Shown piece by piece: positions 25,301 through 40,400 of a stretch of DNA of 64,000 nucleotides. The stretch is from Macrobrachium rosenbergii (taxonomy: Eukaryota; Arthropoda; Malacostraca; Decapoda; Palaemonidae), in assembly GCF_040412425.1 (NCBI RefSeq), contig NC_089749.1:36552070-36616069 (forward strand), written 5' to 3'. Numbering within the stretch: the first letter of the stretch is position 1; every line of letters begins with the position of its first letter. A program made the position numbers and the translations under genes. The notes below the pieces were generated by a model that was not told the origin of the DNA, ran no database searches, and saw only the letters and a program-made list of their open reading frames with translations.

Positions 25301-28300
25301 TAATACACACTCAAGTCTCGAACTCAGAAACTAATAGGGCCAAGAATCCTTATGGAAGGTCCTTCAGAAATACACACTAAAGTCTCGAACTCAGAAACTA
25401 ATAGAAACAAGGATCCTTAGGGAGGGTACGACAGTAATACACACTCAAGCCTCGAACTCAGAAACTAATAGGCTAAGAACCTAATGGAAGGTCCTAAAAT
25501 AATACACACTAAAGTCTCGAACTCAGAAACTATTAGGCCCAAGAATCCTTATGGAAGGTCCTAAAATAATACACACTAAAGTCTCGAACTCAGAAACTAA
25601 TAGGGCCAAAAATCCTTATGGAAGGTCCTACAGTAATACACACTAAAGTCTCGAACTCAGAAACTAATAGGGCCAAGAATCCTTATGGAAGGTCCTACAG
25701 TAATACACACTCAAGTCTCGAACTCAGAAACTAATAGGCCAAGAATCCTTATGGAAGGTCCTACAGTAATACACACTCAAGTCTCGAACTCAGAAACTAA
25801 TAGGGCCAAGAATCCTTATGGAAGGTCCTACAATAATACACACTCAAGTCTCGAACTCAGAAACTAATAGGCCCAAGAATCCTTATGGAAGGTCCTACAG
25901 TAATACACACTCAAAGTCTCGAACTCAGAAACTAATAGGGCCAAGAATCCATATGGAAGGTCCTATAGTAATACACACTCAAATCACGGACTCAGAAACT
26001 AATAGGGCAAAGAATCCTCATGGAAGGTCCTACGGTAATACACACTCAAGTCTCGAACTCAGAAACTAATAGGGCCAAGAATCCTTATGGAAGGTCCTAC
26101 AGTAATACACACTAAAGTCTCGAACTCAGAAACTAATAGGGCCAAGAATCCTTATGAAAGGTCCTACAGTAATACACACTAAAGTCTCGAACTCAGAAAC
26201 TAATAGGGCCAAGAATCCTTATGGAAGGTCCTACAGTAATACACACTAAAGTCTCGAACTCAGAAACTAATAGGGCCAAGAATCCTTATGGAAGGTCCTA
26301 CAGTAATACACACGAAATTCTCGAACTCAGAAACTAATAGACCCAAGAATCCTTATGGAAGGTCCTACAATAATACAAACTCAATTCTCGAACTCAGAAA
26401 CTAATAGGCCCAAGAATCATTATGGAAGGTCCTTAAGTAATACACGCTCAAGTCTGGAACTCAGAAACTAATAGGCCAAATAATCCTTATGGAAGGTCCT
26501 ACAATAATACACACCAAAGTCTCGAACTCAGAAACTAATAGGGCCAAGAATCCTTATGGAAGGTCCTACAGTAATACACACTCAAGTCTCTCGAACTCAG
26601 AAACTAATAGGGCCAAGAATCCTTATGAAAGGTCCTACAGTAATACACTAAAAGTCTCGAACTCAAAAACTAAGAACCAAAAATCCTTATGGAAGGTCCT
26701 ACAGTAATACACACTCAAGTCTCGATCTCAGAAACTAATAGGACCAAGAATCCATATGTAAGGTCCTACAGTAATACACACTCAAGTCTCGATCTCAGAA
26801 ACTAACAGGGCCAAGAATCCATATGGAAGGTCCTACAGTAATACACAATAAAGTCTCGAACTCAGAAACTAATAGGGCCAAGAATCCTTATGAAAGGTCC
26901 TACAGTAATACACACTAAAGTCTCGAACTCAGAACCTAATAGGGCCAAGAATCCTTTAGAAAGGTCCTACAGTAATACACACTAAAGTCTCGAACTCAGA
27001 AACTAATAGGGCCAAGAATCCTTATGAAAGGTCCTACAGTAATACTCACTAAAGTCTCGAACTCAGAAACTAATAGGGCCAAGAATCCTTATGAAAGGTC
27101 CTACAGTAATACACACTAAAGTCTCGAACTCAGAAACTAATAGGGCCAAGAATCCTTATGAAAGGTCCTACAGTAATACACACTAAAGTCTCGAACTCAG
27201 AAACTAATAGGGCCAAGAATCCTTATGAAAGGTCCTACAGTAATACACACTAAAGTCTCGAACTCAGAAACTAATAGGGCCAAGAATCCTTATGAAAGGT
27301 CCTACAGTAATACACACTAAAGTCTCGAACTCAGAAACTAATAGGGCCAAGAATCTATGAAAGGTCCTACAGTAATACACACTAAAGTCTCGAACTCAGA
27401 AACTAATAGGGCCAAGAATCCTTATGAAAGGTCCTACAGTAATACACACTAAAGTCTCGAACTCAGAAACTAATAGGCCAAGAATCCTATGAAAGGTCCT
27501 ACAGTAATACACACTAAAGTCTCGAACTCAGAAACTAATAGGCCAAGAATCCTTATGAAAGGTCCTACAGTAATACACACTAAAGTCTCGAACTCAGAAA
27601 CTAATAGGGCCAAGAATCCTTATGGAAAGGTCCTACAGTAATACACACTAAAGTCTCGAACTCAGAAACTAATAGGGCCAAGAATCCTTATGAAAGGTCC
27701 TACAGTAATACACACTAAAAGTCTCGAACTCAGAAACTAATAGGGCCAAGAAACTAACACTAAAGTCTCGAACTCAAAAATCCCAAGAATCCTGAAAGGT
27801 CCTACAGTAATACACACTAAAGTCTCGAACTCAGAAACTAATAGGGCCAAGAATCCTTATGAAAGGTCCTACAGTAATACACACTAAAGTCTCGAACTCA
27901 GAAACTAATAGGGCCAAGAATCCTTATGAAAGGTCCTACAGTAATACACACTAAAGTCTCGAACTCAGAAACTAATAGGGCCAAGAATCCTTATGAAAGG
28001 TCCTACAGTAATACACACTAAAGTCTCGAACTCAGAAACTAATAGGGCCAAGAATCCTTATGAAAGGTCCTACAGTAATACACACTAAAGTCTCGAACTC
28101 AAACTAATAGGGCCAAGAATCCTTATGAAAGGTCCTACAGTAATACACACTAAAGTCTCGAACTCAGAAACTAGTAGGCCCAAGAATCCTTATGAAAGGT
28201 CCTACAGTAATACACACTAAAGTCTCGAACTCTGAAACTAGTAGGGCCAAGAATCCTTATGAAAGGTCCTACAGTAATACACACTAAAGTCTCGAACTCA

Positions 28301-31139
28301 GAAACTAATAGGGCCAAGAATCCTTATGAAAGGTCCTACAGTAATACACACTCAAGTCTCGAACTCAGAAACTAATAGGGCCAAGAATCCAAATGGAAGG
28401 TCTTTCAGAAATACACTAAAGTCTCGAACTCAGAAACTAATTTGGCCAAGAATCCTTATGGAAAGGTCCTACAGTAATACACACTAAAGTCTCGAACTCA
28501 GAAACTAATAGGGCCAAGAATCCTTATGAAAGGTCCTACAGTAATACACACTAAAGTCTCGAACTCAGAAACTAATAGGGCCAAGAATCCTTATGAAAGG
28601 TCCTACAGTAATACACACTAAAGTCTCGAACTCAGAAACTAATAGGGCCAAGAATCCTTATGAAAGGTCCTACAGTAATACACACTAAAGTCTCGAACTC
28701 AGAAACTAATAGGGCCAAGAATCCTTATGAAAGGTCCTACAGTAATACACACTAAAGTCTCGAACTCAGAAACTAATAGGGCCAAGAATCCTTATGAAAG
28801 GTCCTACAGTAATACACACTAAAGTCTCGAACTCAGAAACTAATAGGGCCAAGAATCCTTATGAAAGGTCCTACAGTAATACACACTAAAGTCTCGAACT
28901 CAGAAACTAATAGGGCCAAGAATCCTTATGAAAGGTCCTACAGTAATACACACACTAAAGTCTCGAACTCAGAAACTAATAGGGCCAAGAATCCTTATGA
29001 AAGGTCCTACAGTAATACACACTAAAAGTCTCGAACTCAGAAACTAATAGGGCCAAGATCCTTATGAAAGGTCCTACAGTAATACACACTAAAGTCTCGA
29101 ACTCAGAAACTAATAGGCCCAAGAATCCTTATGAAAGGTCCTACAGTAATACACACTAAAGTCTCGAACTCAGAAACTAATAGGCCAAGAATCCTTATGA
29201 AAGGTCCTACAGTAATACACACTAAAGTCTCGAACTCAAAAACTAATAGGGCCAAAAATCCTTATGAAAGGTCCTACAGTAATACACACTAAAGTCTCGA
29301 ACTCAGAAACTAATAGGGCCAAGAATCCTTATGAAAGGTCCTACAGTAATACACACTAAAGTCTCGAACTCAGAAACTAATAGGGCCAAGAATCCTTATG
29401 AAAGGTCCTACAGTAATACACACTAAAGTCTCGAACTCAGAAACTAATAGGGCCAAGAATCCTTATGAAAGGTCCTACAGTAATACACACTAAGTCTCGA
29501 ACTCAGAAACTAATAGGGCCCAGAATCCTTATGAAAGGTCCTACAGTAATACACACTCAAAGTCTCGAACTCAGAAACTAATAGGGCCAAGAATCCTTAT
29601 GAAAGGTCCTACAGTAAATACACACTAAAGTCTCGAACTCAGAAACTAATAGGGCCAAGAATCCTTATGAAAGGTCCTACAGTAATACACACTAAAGTCT
29701 CGAACTCAGAAACTAATAGGGCCAAGAATCCTTATGAAAGGTCCTACAGTAATACACACTAAAGTCTCGAACTCAGAAACTAATAGGGCCAAGAATCCTT
29801 ATGAAAGGTCCTACAGTAATACACACTAAAGTCTCGAACTCAGAAACTAATAGGGCCAAGAATCCTTATGAAAGGTCCTACAGTAATACACAAAGTCTCG
29901 AACTCAGAAACTAATAGGGCCAAGAATCCTTATGAAAGGTCCTACAGTAATACACACTAAAGTCTCGAACTCAGAAACTATAGGGCCAAGAATCCTTATG
30001 AAAGGTCCTACAGTAATACACACTAAAGTCTCGAACTCAGAAACTAATAGGCCCAAGAATCCTTATGAAAGGTCCTACAGTAATACACACTAAAGTCTCG
30101 AACTCAGAAACTAATAGGGCCAAGAATCCTTATGAAAGGTCCTACAGTAATACACACTAAAGTCTCGAACTCAGAAACTAATAGGGCCAAGAATCCTTAT
30201 GAAAGGTCCTACAGTAATACACACTAAAGTCTCGAACTCAGAAACTAATAGGCCCAAGAATCCTTATGAAAGGTCCTACAGTAATACACACTAAAGTCTC
30301 GAACTCAGAAACTAATAGGGCCAAGAATCCTTATGAAAGGTCCTACAGTAATACACACTAAAGTCTCGAACTCAGAAACTAATAGGGCCAAGAATCCTTA
30401 TGAAAAGGTCCTACAGTAATACACACAAAAGTCTCGAACTCAGAAACTAATAGGCCCAAGAATCCTTATGAAAGGTCCTACAGTAATACACACTAAAGTC
30501 TCGAACTCAGAAACTAATAGGGCAAGAATCCTATGAAAGGTCCTACAGTAATACACACTAAAGTCTCGAACTCAGAAACTAATACGGCCAAGAATTCTTA
30601 TGAAAGGTCCTACAGTAATTCACACTAAAGTCTCGAACTCAGAAACTAATACGGCCAAGAATCCTTATGAAAGGTCCTACAGTAATTCACACTAAAGTCT
30701 CGAACTCAGAAACTAATACGGCCAAGAATCCTTATGAAAGGTCCTACAGTAATACACACTAAAGTCTCGAACTCAGAAACTAATAGGGCCAAGAATCCTT
30801 ATGAAAGGTCCTACAGTAATACACACTAAACTCAGTCTCGAACTCAGAAACTACTAAAGTCTCGAACTAGGGCCAAGAATCCTTATGAAAGGTCCTACAG
30901 TAATACACACTAAAGTCTCGAACTCAGAAACTAATAGGGCAAAAATCCTTATGAAAGGTCCTACAGTAATACACACTAAAGTCCAACAGTAACTAATAGG
31001 GCCAAGAATCTTGAAAGGTCCTACAGTAATAAACACTAAATTATGATTGCACTCAAACTCAGAAACTAATAGGGCCAAGAATCCTTATGAAAGGTCCTAC
31101 AGTAATACACACAAAGTCTCGAACTCAGAAACTAATAGG

Positions 31140-34100
31140 GCCAAGAATCCTTATGAAAGGTCCTACACACTAAAGTCTAACTAGACACTATGGGTAGTCT
31201 CGAAAGTCTCGACTCAGAAACTAATAGGGAAAAACTAATAGGGCCAAAATCCTTATGAAAGGTCCTACAGTAATACACACTAAAGTCTCTCCAGAACTCA
31301 GAAACTAATAGGTCTCGAACTCAGAAACTAATAGGGCCTTATGAAAGGTCCTACAGTAATACACACTAAAGTCTCGAACTCAGAAACTAATAGGGCCAAG
31401 AATCCTTATGAAAGTCCTACAGGTCCTCAGAAACTAATACAGTAATACAATACACACTAAAGTCTCGAACTCAAAACTAATAGGGCAAGAATCCTTATGA
31501 AAGGTCCTAGAATAACTCTCGAACTCAGAAACTAATAGGGCCCAAGAATCCTTATGAAAGGTCCTACAGTAATACACACTAAAGTCTCGAACTCAGAAAC
31601 TAATAGGGCCAAGAATCCTATGAAAGGTCCTACAGTAATACACACTAAAGTCTCGAACTCAGAAACTAATAGGGCCAAGAATCCTTATGAAAGGTCCTAC
31701 AGTAATACACACTAAAGTCTCGAACTCAGAAACTAATAGGGCCAAAATCCTTAAAAGGTCTACAGTAATACACACTAAAGTCTCGAACTCCAGAAACTAA
31801 TAGGGCCAAGAATCCTTATGAAAGGTCCTACAGTAATACACACTAAAGTCTCGAACTCAGAAACTAATAGGGCCAAGAATCCTTATGAAAGGTCCTACAA
31901 TAATACACACTAAAGTCTCGAACTCAGAAACTAATTGGGCCAAGATTCCTTATGAAAGGTCCTACAATAATACACACTAAAGTCTCGAACTCAGAAACTA
32001 ATTGGGCCAGAATCCTTATGAAACCTACAGTAATACACACTAAAGTCTCGAACTCAGAAACTAATAGGGCCAAGAATCCTTGAAAGGTCCTACAGTAATA
32101 CAAAGGTCCTACAGTAATACAACTAAAAGGTCACTCAGAATACTCTAAAGTCTCGAACTCAGAAACTAATAGGCCCAAGAATCCTTATCCTACAGTAAGG
32201 TCTCAGAAACTACAAGAATCATAATACACACTAAAGTCTCGAACTCAGAAACTAATAGGGCCAAGAATCCTTATGAAAGGTCCTACAGTAATACACACTA
32301 AAGTCTCGAACTCAGAAACTAATATAGGGCCCTTAAGAATCCCATATGAAAGGTCCTAATACAGTAATACACACACTAAAGTCTCGAACTCAGAAACTAA
32401 TAGGGCCAAGAATCCTATGAAAGGTCCTACAGTAATACACACTAAAGTCTCGAACTCAGAAACTAATAGGGCCAAGAATCCTTATGAAAGGTCCTACAGT
32501 AATACACACTAAAGTCTCTCAACTCAGAAACTAATAGGGCCAAGAATAAAGGTCCTGCAGTAATACACACTAAAGTCTCGAACTCAGAAACTACTAATAG
32601 GGCCAAGAATATCACTAAGTGAAAGGTCCTACAGTACATAAACACTAATTCAAATCAGAAACAAAGTCACTAAAGTCTCGAACTCAGAAACTAATAGGGC
32701 CTAAGGGCCACGAATCCTTATGAAAGGTCCTACAGTAATACACACTAAAGTCTCGAACTCAGAAACTAATAGGGCCAAAATCCTTATGAAAGGTCCTACA
32801 GTAATACACACTAAAGTCTCGAACTCAGAAACTAATAGGCCAAGAATCCTTATGAAAGGTCCTACAGTAATACACACTAAAGTCTCGAACTCAGAAACTA
32901 ATCTCGAACTCAGGGCCAAGAATCCTTATGAAAGGTCCTACAGTAATACACACTAAAGTCTCGAACTCAGAAACTAATAGGGCACAAGAATAAAGTCTCA
33001 GTAATAACACTCAGAAACTAATAGGGCAAGAATCCTTATGAAAGGTCCTACAGTAATACACACTAAAGTCTCTCAGAAACTAATAGGCCAAAACTCCTTA
33101 TGAAAGGCCAACACAAAAGTCTCGAACTCAGAAACTAATATGAAAGGTCCTACAGTAATACACACTAAAGTCTCGAACTCAGAAACTAATAGGTCCTACA
33201 GAAATACACACTAAGTCTCGAACTCAGAAACTAGAAAGAATCCTTATGAAAGGTCCTCAGTAATACACACTAAAGTCTCGAACTCAGAAACTAATAGGGC
33301 CAAGAATCCTATGAAAGGTCCTAACAAAACTCCTAATAGAAAATCCTCCTACAGTAATACACACTAAAGTCTCGAACTCAGAAACTAATAGGGCCAAGAA
33401 TCCTTATGAAAGGTCCTACAGTAATACACACTAAAGTCTCGAACTCAGAAACTAATAGGGCCAGAATCCTTATGAAAGGTCCTGCAGTAATACACACTAA
33501 ATCACTAAAGTCTCGAATCTCATGAAACTAAAAGTCTCGAACTCAGAAACTAATAGGGCCAAGAATCCTTATGAAAGGTCCTACAGTAATACACACAAAA
33601 GTCTCGAACTCAGAAACTAATAGGGCCAAGAACCCTTATGAAAGGTCCTACAGTAATACACACTAAAGTCTCGAACTCAGAAACTAATAGGCCCAAGAAT
33701 CCTTGAAAGCCAAAATACTCCGATGATGGCCTTATGAAAGGTCCTACAGTAATACACACTAAAGTCTCGAACTCAGAAACTAATAGGGCCAAAAATCCTT
33801 ATGGAAAGGTCCTACAGTAATACACACTAAAGTCTCGACTCAGAAACTAATACACAATCCTTAAGTCTCAGTAACTCAGAAACTCAGAAACTAATAGGGC
33901 CAAGAATCCTTATGAAAGGTCCTACAGTAATACACACTCAAAGTCTCGAACTCAGAAACTAATAATAAAGCCAAGAATCCTATATGAAAGGTCCTACAGT
34001 AATACACTCAAAGTCTCGAACTCAGAAACTAATAGGGCCAAGAATCCTTATGAAAGGTCCTACAGTAATACACACTAAAGTCTCGAACTCAGAAACTAAT

Positions 34101-34250
34101 AGGGCCAAGAATCATTGGAGAAATTCTCACTAAAGTCTCGAACTCAGAAACTAATAGGGGCCAGAATCCTTATGAAAGGTCCTACAGTAATACACACTAA
34201 AGTCTCGAACTCAGAAACTAATAGGGGTCAAAATCCTTATGAAAGGTCCT
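31140..34250. repeat. Scrambled zone of the satellite
   Basis: Monomer pieces of irregular length, internal partial duplications and skipped segments, set between regions of near-perfect 67-bp periodicity. It could be real rearrangement or assembly/consensus error in a repeat. Confidence 0.75.
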
Positions 34251-37200
34251 ATGAAAGGTCCTAGTAATACACACTAAAGTCTCGAACTCAGAAACTAATA
34301 GGGCCAAGAATCCTTATGAAAGGTCCTACAGTAATACACACTAAAGTCTCGAACTCAGAAACTATAGAGCCAAGAATCCTTATGGAAGGTCCTACAGTAA
34401 TACACACTAAAGTCTCGAACTCAGAAACTAATAGGGCCAAGAATCCTTATGAAAGGTCCTACAGTAATACACACTAAAGTCTCGAACTCAGAAACTAATA
34501 GGGCCAAGAATCCTTATGAAAGGTCCTACAGTAATACACACTAAAGTCTCGAACTCAGAAACTAATAGGGCCAAGAATCCTTATGAAAGGTCCTACAGTA
34601 ATACACACTAAAGTCTCGAACTCAGAAACTAATAGGGCCAAGAATCCTTATGAAAGGTCCTACAGTAATACACACTAAAGTCTCGAACTCAGAAACTAAT
34701 AGGGCCAAGAATCCTTATGAAAGGTCCTACAGTAATACACACTAAAGTCTCGAACTCAGAAACTAATAGGGCCAAAACCTAGGGAAGGTCCTCCAGTAAT
34801 ACACAAGGTCTCGAACTCAGAAACTAATACACACTAAAGTCTCGAACTCAGAAACTAAAGTCTCGAACTCAAAACTAATAGGAAGAATCCTTATGGAAAG
34901 GTCCTACAGTAATACACACTAAAGTCTCGAACTCAGAAACTAATAGGGCCAAGAATCCTTATGAAAGGTCCTACAGTAATACACACTAAGTCTCGAACTC
35001 AGAAACTAATAGGGCCAAGAATCCTTATGAAAAGGTCCTACAGTAATACACACTAAAGTCTCGAACTCAGAAACTAATAGGGCCAAGAATCCTTATGAAA
35101 GGTCCTACAGTAATACACACTAAAGTCTCGAACTCAGAAACTAATAGGCCCAAGAATCCTTATGAAAGGTCCTACAGTAATACACACTAAAGTCTCGAAC
35201 TCAGAAACTAATAGGCCCAAAATCAGAAACTAATTATGAAAGGTCCTACAGTAATACACACTAAAAGTCTCGAACTCAGAAACTAAGAAACTAATAGGCC
35301 AAGAATCCTTATGAAAGGTCCTACAGTAATACACACTAAAGTCTCGAACTCAGAAACTAATAGGGCCAAGAATCCTTATGAAAGGTCCTACAGTAATACA
35401 CACTAAAGTCTCGAACTCAGAAACTAATAGGGCCAAGAATCCTTATGAAAGGTCCTACAGTAATACACACTAAAGTCTCGAACTCAGAAACTAATAGGGC
35501 CAAGAATCCTTATGAAAGGTCCTACAGTAATACACACAAAGTCGCGAACTCAGAAACTAATAGGGCCCAAAATCCTTATGAAAGGTCCTACAGTAATACA
35601 CACTAAAGTCTCGAACTCAGAAACTAATAGGGCCAAGAATCCTTATGAAAGGTCCTACAGTAATACACACTAAAGTCTCGAACTCAGAAACTAATAGGGC
35701 CCAAAATCCTTATGAAAGGTCCTACAGTAATACACACTAAAGTCTCGAACTCAGAAACTAATAGGGCCAAAAATCCTTATGAAAGGTCCTACAGTAATAC
35801 ACACTAAAGTCTCGAACTCAGAAACTAATAGGGCCAAGAATCCTTATGAAAGGTCCTACAGTAATACACACTAAAGTCTCGAACTCAGAAACTAATAGGG
35901 CCAAGAATCCATATGGAAGGTCCTACAGTAATACACAAGGGTCCTCAACTCAGAAACTAATAGGGCCAAGTCTCGAACTCCTACAACTAATACACCAAAA
36001 TCTCAGAAACTAATAGGCCAAGAATGAAAGGTCCTACAGTAATACACACTAAAGTCTCGAACTCAGAAACTAATAGGGCCAAAGAATCCTTATGAAAGGT
36101 CCTACAGTAATACACACTAAAGTCTCGAACTCAGAAACTAATAGGGCCAAGAATCCTTATGGAAGGTCCTACAGTAATACACACACTAAAGTCTCGAACT
36201 CAGAAACTAATAGGGCCAAGAATCCTTATGAAAGGTCCTACAGTAATACACACTAAAGTCTCGAACTCAGAAACTAATAGGCCAAGAATCCTTATGGAAG
36301 GTCCTACAGTAATACACACAAAGTCTCGAACTCAGAAACTAATAGGGCCAAGAATCCTTATGGAAGGTCCTACAGTAATACACACTAAAGTCTCGAACTC
36401 AGAAACTAATACGGCCAAGAATCCTTATGAAAGGTCCAAGTAATACACACTAAAGTCTCGAACTCAGAAACTAATAGGGCCAAGAATCCTTATGAAAGGT
36501 CCTACAGTAATACACACTAAAGTCTCGAACTCAGAAACTAATAGGGCCAAGAATCCTTATGAAAGGTCCTACAGTAATACACACAAAGTCGCGAACTCAG
36601 AAACTAATAGGGCCAAGAATCCTTATGAAAGGTCCTACAGTAATACACACTAAAGTCTCGAACTCAGAAACTAATAGGGCCCAAAAATCCTTATGAAAGG
36701 TCCTACAGTAATACACACTCTCGAAAAGTCTCGAACTCAGAAACTAATACACACTAAAGTCAGAATCCTTATGGAAGGTCCTACAGTAATACACACTAAA
36801 GTCTCTCTAACTCAGAAACTAATAGGCCAAGAATCCTTATGAAAGGTCCTACAGTAATACACACTAAAGTCTCTAACTAATAGTAAGAATCCTTATGAAA
36901 GGTCCTACAGTAATACACACTCAAGTCTCGAACTCAGAAACTAGGGGCCCAAGAATCCTTATGGAAGGTCCTACAGTAATACACACTAAAGTCTCGAACT
37001 CAGAAACTAATAGGAACTCAAGAATCCTTATGGAAGGTCCTACAGTAATACACACTAAAGTCTCGAACTCAGAAACTAATAGGCCAAGAATCCTTATGGA
37101 AGGTCCTACAGTAATACACACTAAGTCTCGAACTCAGAGAAACTAATATGGCCAAGAATCCTTAAAGTCTCGAACTGGAAGGTCCTACAGTAATACACAC

Positions 37201-37499
37201 TCAAAGTCTCGAACTCAGAAACTAATAGGCCCAAGAATCCTTATGGAAGGTCCTACAGTAATACACACTAAAGTCTCGAACTCAGAAACTAAGGGCCAAG
37301 AATGCTAAAATATAAAGGTCAACAATCCTTATGAAAGGTCCTACAGTAATAATACACACTAAAGTCTCGAACTCAGAAACTAATAGGCCCAAGAATCCTT
37401 ATGAAGGTCCTACAGTAATACACACTAAAGTCTCGAACTCAGAAACTAATAGGAAGAATCCTTATGGGTCCTACAGTAATACACACTAAAGTCTCGAAC

Positions 37500-40400
37500 T
37501 CAGAAACTAATAGGGCCAAGAATCCTTATGGAAGGTCCTAGTAATACAGTAATACGACACTCAAGTCTCGAACTACAGAAACTAATAGGCCAAAAATCCT
37601 TATGAAAGGTCCTGCACATCTACACTAAAGTCTCGAACTCAGAAACTAATTAGGGCAAAAATGATATGGAAGGTCCTACAGTAATACACACTAAAGTCTC
37701 AAGAACTCAGAAACTAATAGGGCCAAGAATCCTATGAAAGGTCCTACAGTAATACATGACTAAAGTCTCCACTAAAGTCTCTGAACTCAGAAACTAATAG
37801 GGTCTGAACTCCAAGAATCCTTATGAAAGGTCCTACAGTAATACACTAAAGTCCTACAGTAATTTCTCCTCCATGAGAGGTTTAATAATACAACTAAAGT
37901 CTCGAACTCAGAAACTAATAGGGCCAAACTCCTTAGCAAAGGGCGGCAATACAGCAGGAGCCACAAAGGAGTGGATCTTTTGAAAGGGTACAGGTATACA
38001 CACTAAAGTCTCAAAGTCTCGAACTCAGAAACTAATAGGACTGCAAGAATCCTTGGTATGAAAGGTCCTACAGTAATACACTAAAGTCTCTCAGAACTCA
38101 GAAACTCCCAAGAAAGGTCCCAAGAATGTCCTTATGGTAAAACTAATAAAAGGTCCTAGACAGTAATACACACTAAAGTCTCGAACTCAGAAACTAATAG
38201 GACCAAAAATGAGATGAAAGTCCTACAGAATCTCTTAAACTAAATGGTCCTCCTCCAGTAATACACACTAAAGTCTCTGAACTCATGAAACTAATAGGCC
38301 AAAATCTCAAGAAAACAGGTCCTGAATCCTGGTATGAAAGGTCCTACAGTAGAAAGTCTCGAACTCAGAAACTAAACTAGGATTTGAATCCTTAAAAAGG
38401 TCCTACAGTAATACACACTAAAGTCTCGAACTCAGAAAACTAATAGGGCCAAGAATCCTTATGAAAGTCCTCTACAGTAATACACACACTCAAGTCTCAG
38501 AACTCAGAAACTAATCCTAGGGCCAACACTAAAGTTATGGAAGAAACCTAACAGGTGTAATACAAAAATCTCAAAAGTCTGAACTCAGAAACTAATAGGG
38601 CCAAGAATCCTAATGAAAGGTCCTACAGTAATACAAATCAAACTCAAAAGTCTCTTAGACTCAGAATCCATTGGAATAATGCTGAAGTCCGGCCAAGAAT
38701 CCTTATGAAAGGTCCTACAGTAATACACACTAAAGTCTCGAACTCAGAAACTAATAGGGCCAAGAATCCTTATGAAAGGTCCTAAGTAATACACAAAAAA
38801 AAAAGCTGTCTCTGAACTCAGTCCTAAAATTTTTCAAAACACCTAAAGTAAATCACTAAAGTCTCGAACTCAGAAACTAATAGGGCCAAGAATCCTTATG
38901 GAAGGTCCTACAGTAATACACACTAAAGTCTCGAACTCAAGAAACTAATAGGCACTAAGTCTCGATTCCTGATGAAGGTCCTACAGTAATACACACTAAA
39001 GTCTCAGAACTCAGAAACTAATAGGAAGGTCAAGAATCCTCTATGAAAACTAATACAGTGGAAAGGTCCTGGTCTCAAGAAACTAATAGGCCCAAGAATC
39101 TGAAAGGTCCCTAATAGTAATACATCTAAGTCTCGATCTCAGAAACTAATAGGGCTAAAGAATCCTTATGAAAGGTCCTAAAATGTTTTACACTAAAGTC
39201 TCGAACTCAGAAACTATTAGGCCCAAAAATCCTTATGAAAGGTCCACAAAATACACACTAAAGTCTCGAACTCCAGAAACTAGGGCCAAAAATCCTTATG
39301 GAAAGGTCCTACCTAATGCAACTGAATCTCTAACTCAGAAACTAATAGGGCACAAAATCCTTATGAAGGTCCTGCAGTAATACACACTAAAGTCTCGAAC
39401 TCAGAAACTAATAGGCCAAGAATCCTTATGAAAGGTCCTACAGTAATACACACTCAAAGTCTCGAACTCAGAAACTAATAGGGCCAAAAATCTTATGAAA
39501 GGTCCAAGAATCCTCGAACTCAGAAACTAATAAGGCTCCTCATAATGGAAGGTCCTAAGTAATACACACTAAAGTCTCGAACTCAGAAACTAATAGGGCC
39601 AAGAATCCTTATGGAAAGGTCCTACAGTAATACACACTAAAGTCTCAAACTCAGAACTCAGAAACTAATAGGCCAAAATCCTTATGAAAGGTCCTACAGA
39701 AGATATCACACTAAAGTCTCGAACTCAGAAACTAATAGGGCCAAGAACCTTATGAAAGGTCCTACAGTAATACACACTAAAGTCTCGAACTTTGAAACTA
39801 ATAGGCCAAGAATCCTTATGGGAGGTCCTACAGTAATACACACAAAGTCTCGAACTCAGAAACTAATAGGGCCAAAATCCTTATGGAAGGTCCTACAGTA
39901 ATACACACTAAAGTCTCGAACTCAGAAACTAATAGGGCCAAGAATCCTTATGGAAGGTCCTACAGTAATCACACACTAAAGTCTCGAACTCAGAAACTAA
40001 TAGGACAACAAGAAAAGATCCCCCAAGAATCCATAAAGTCTCGAACTCTGAAAGGTCCTAATAAAGTAATACAGGTCTCAACACAAAAACACTAAAGTCT
40101 CGAACTCAGAAACTAATAGGGCAAGAATCCTTATGAAAGGTCCTACAGTAATACACACTAAAGTCTCGAACTCAGAAACTAATAGGGCCAAGAATCCTTA
40201 TGGAAGGTCCTACAGTAATAATTCTCAAAGTCTCCAACTCAGAAACTAATTAGGGACCAAAATAATGAAAGGTCCTACAGTTATACACACTCAAAGTCTC
40301 GAACTCAGAAACTAATAGGGCCAAGAACCTTTATGAAGGTCCTAGCAGTAATACACACTAAAGTCTTTAACTCAGAAACTAATAAGGGCCAAAAAAATCT

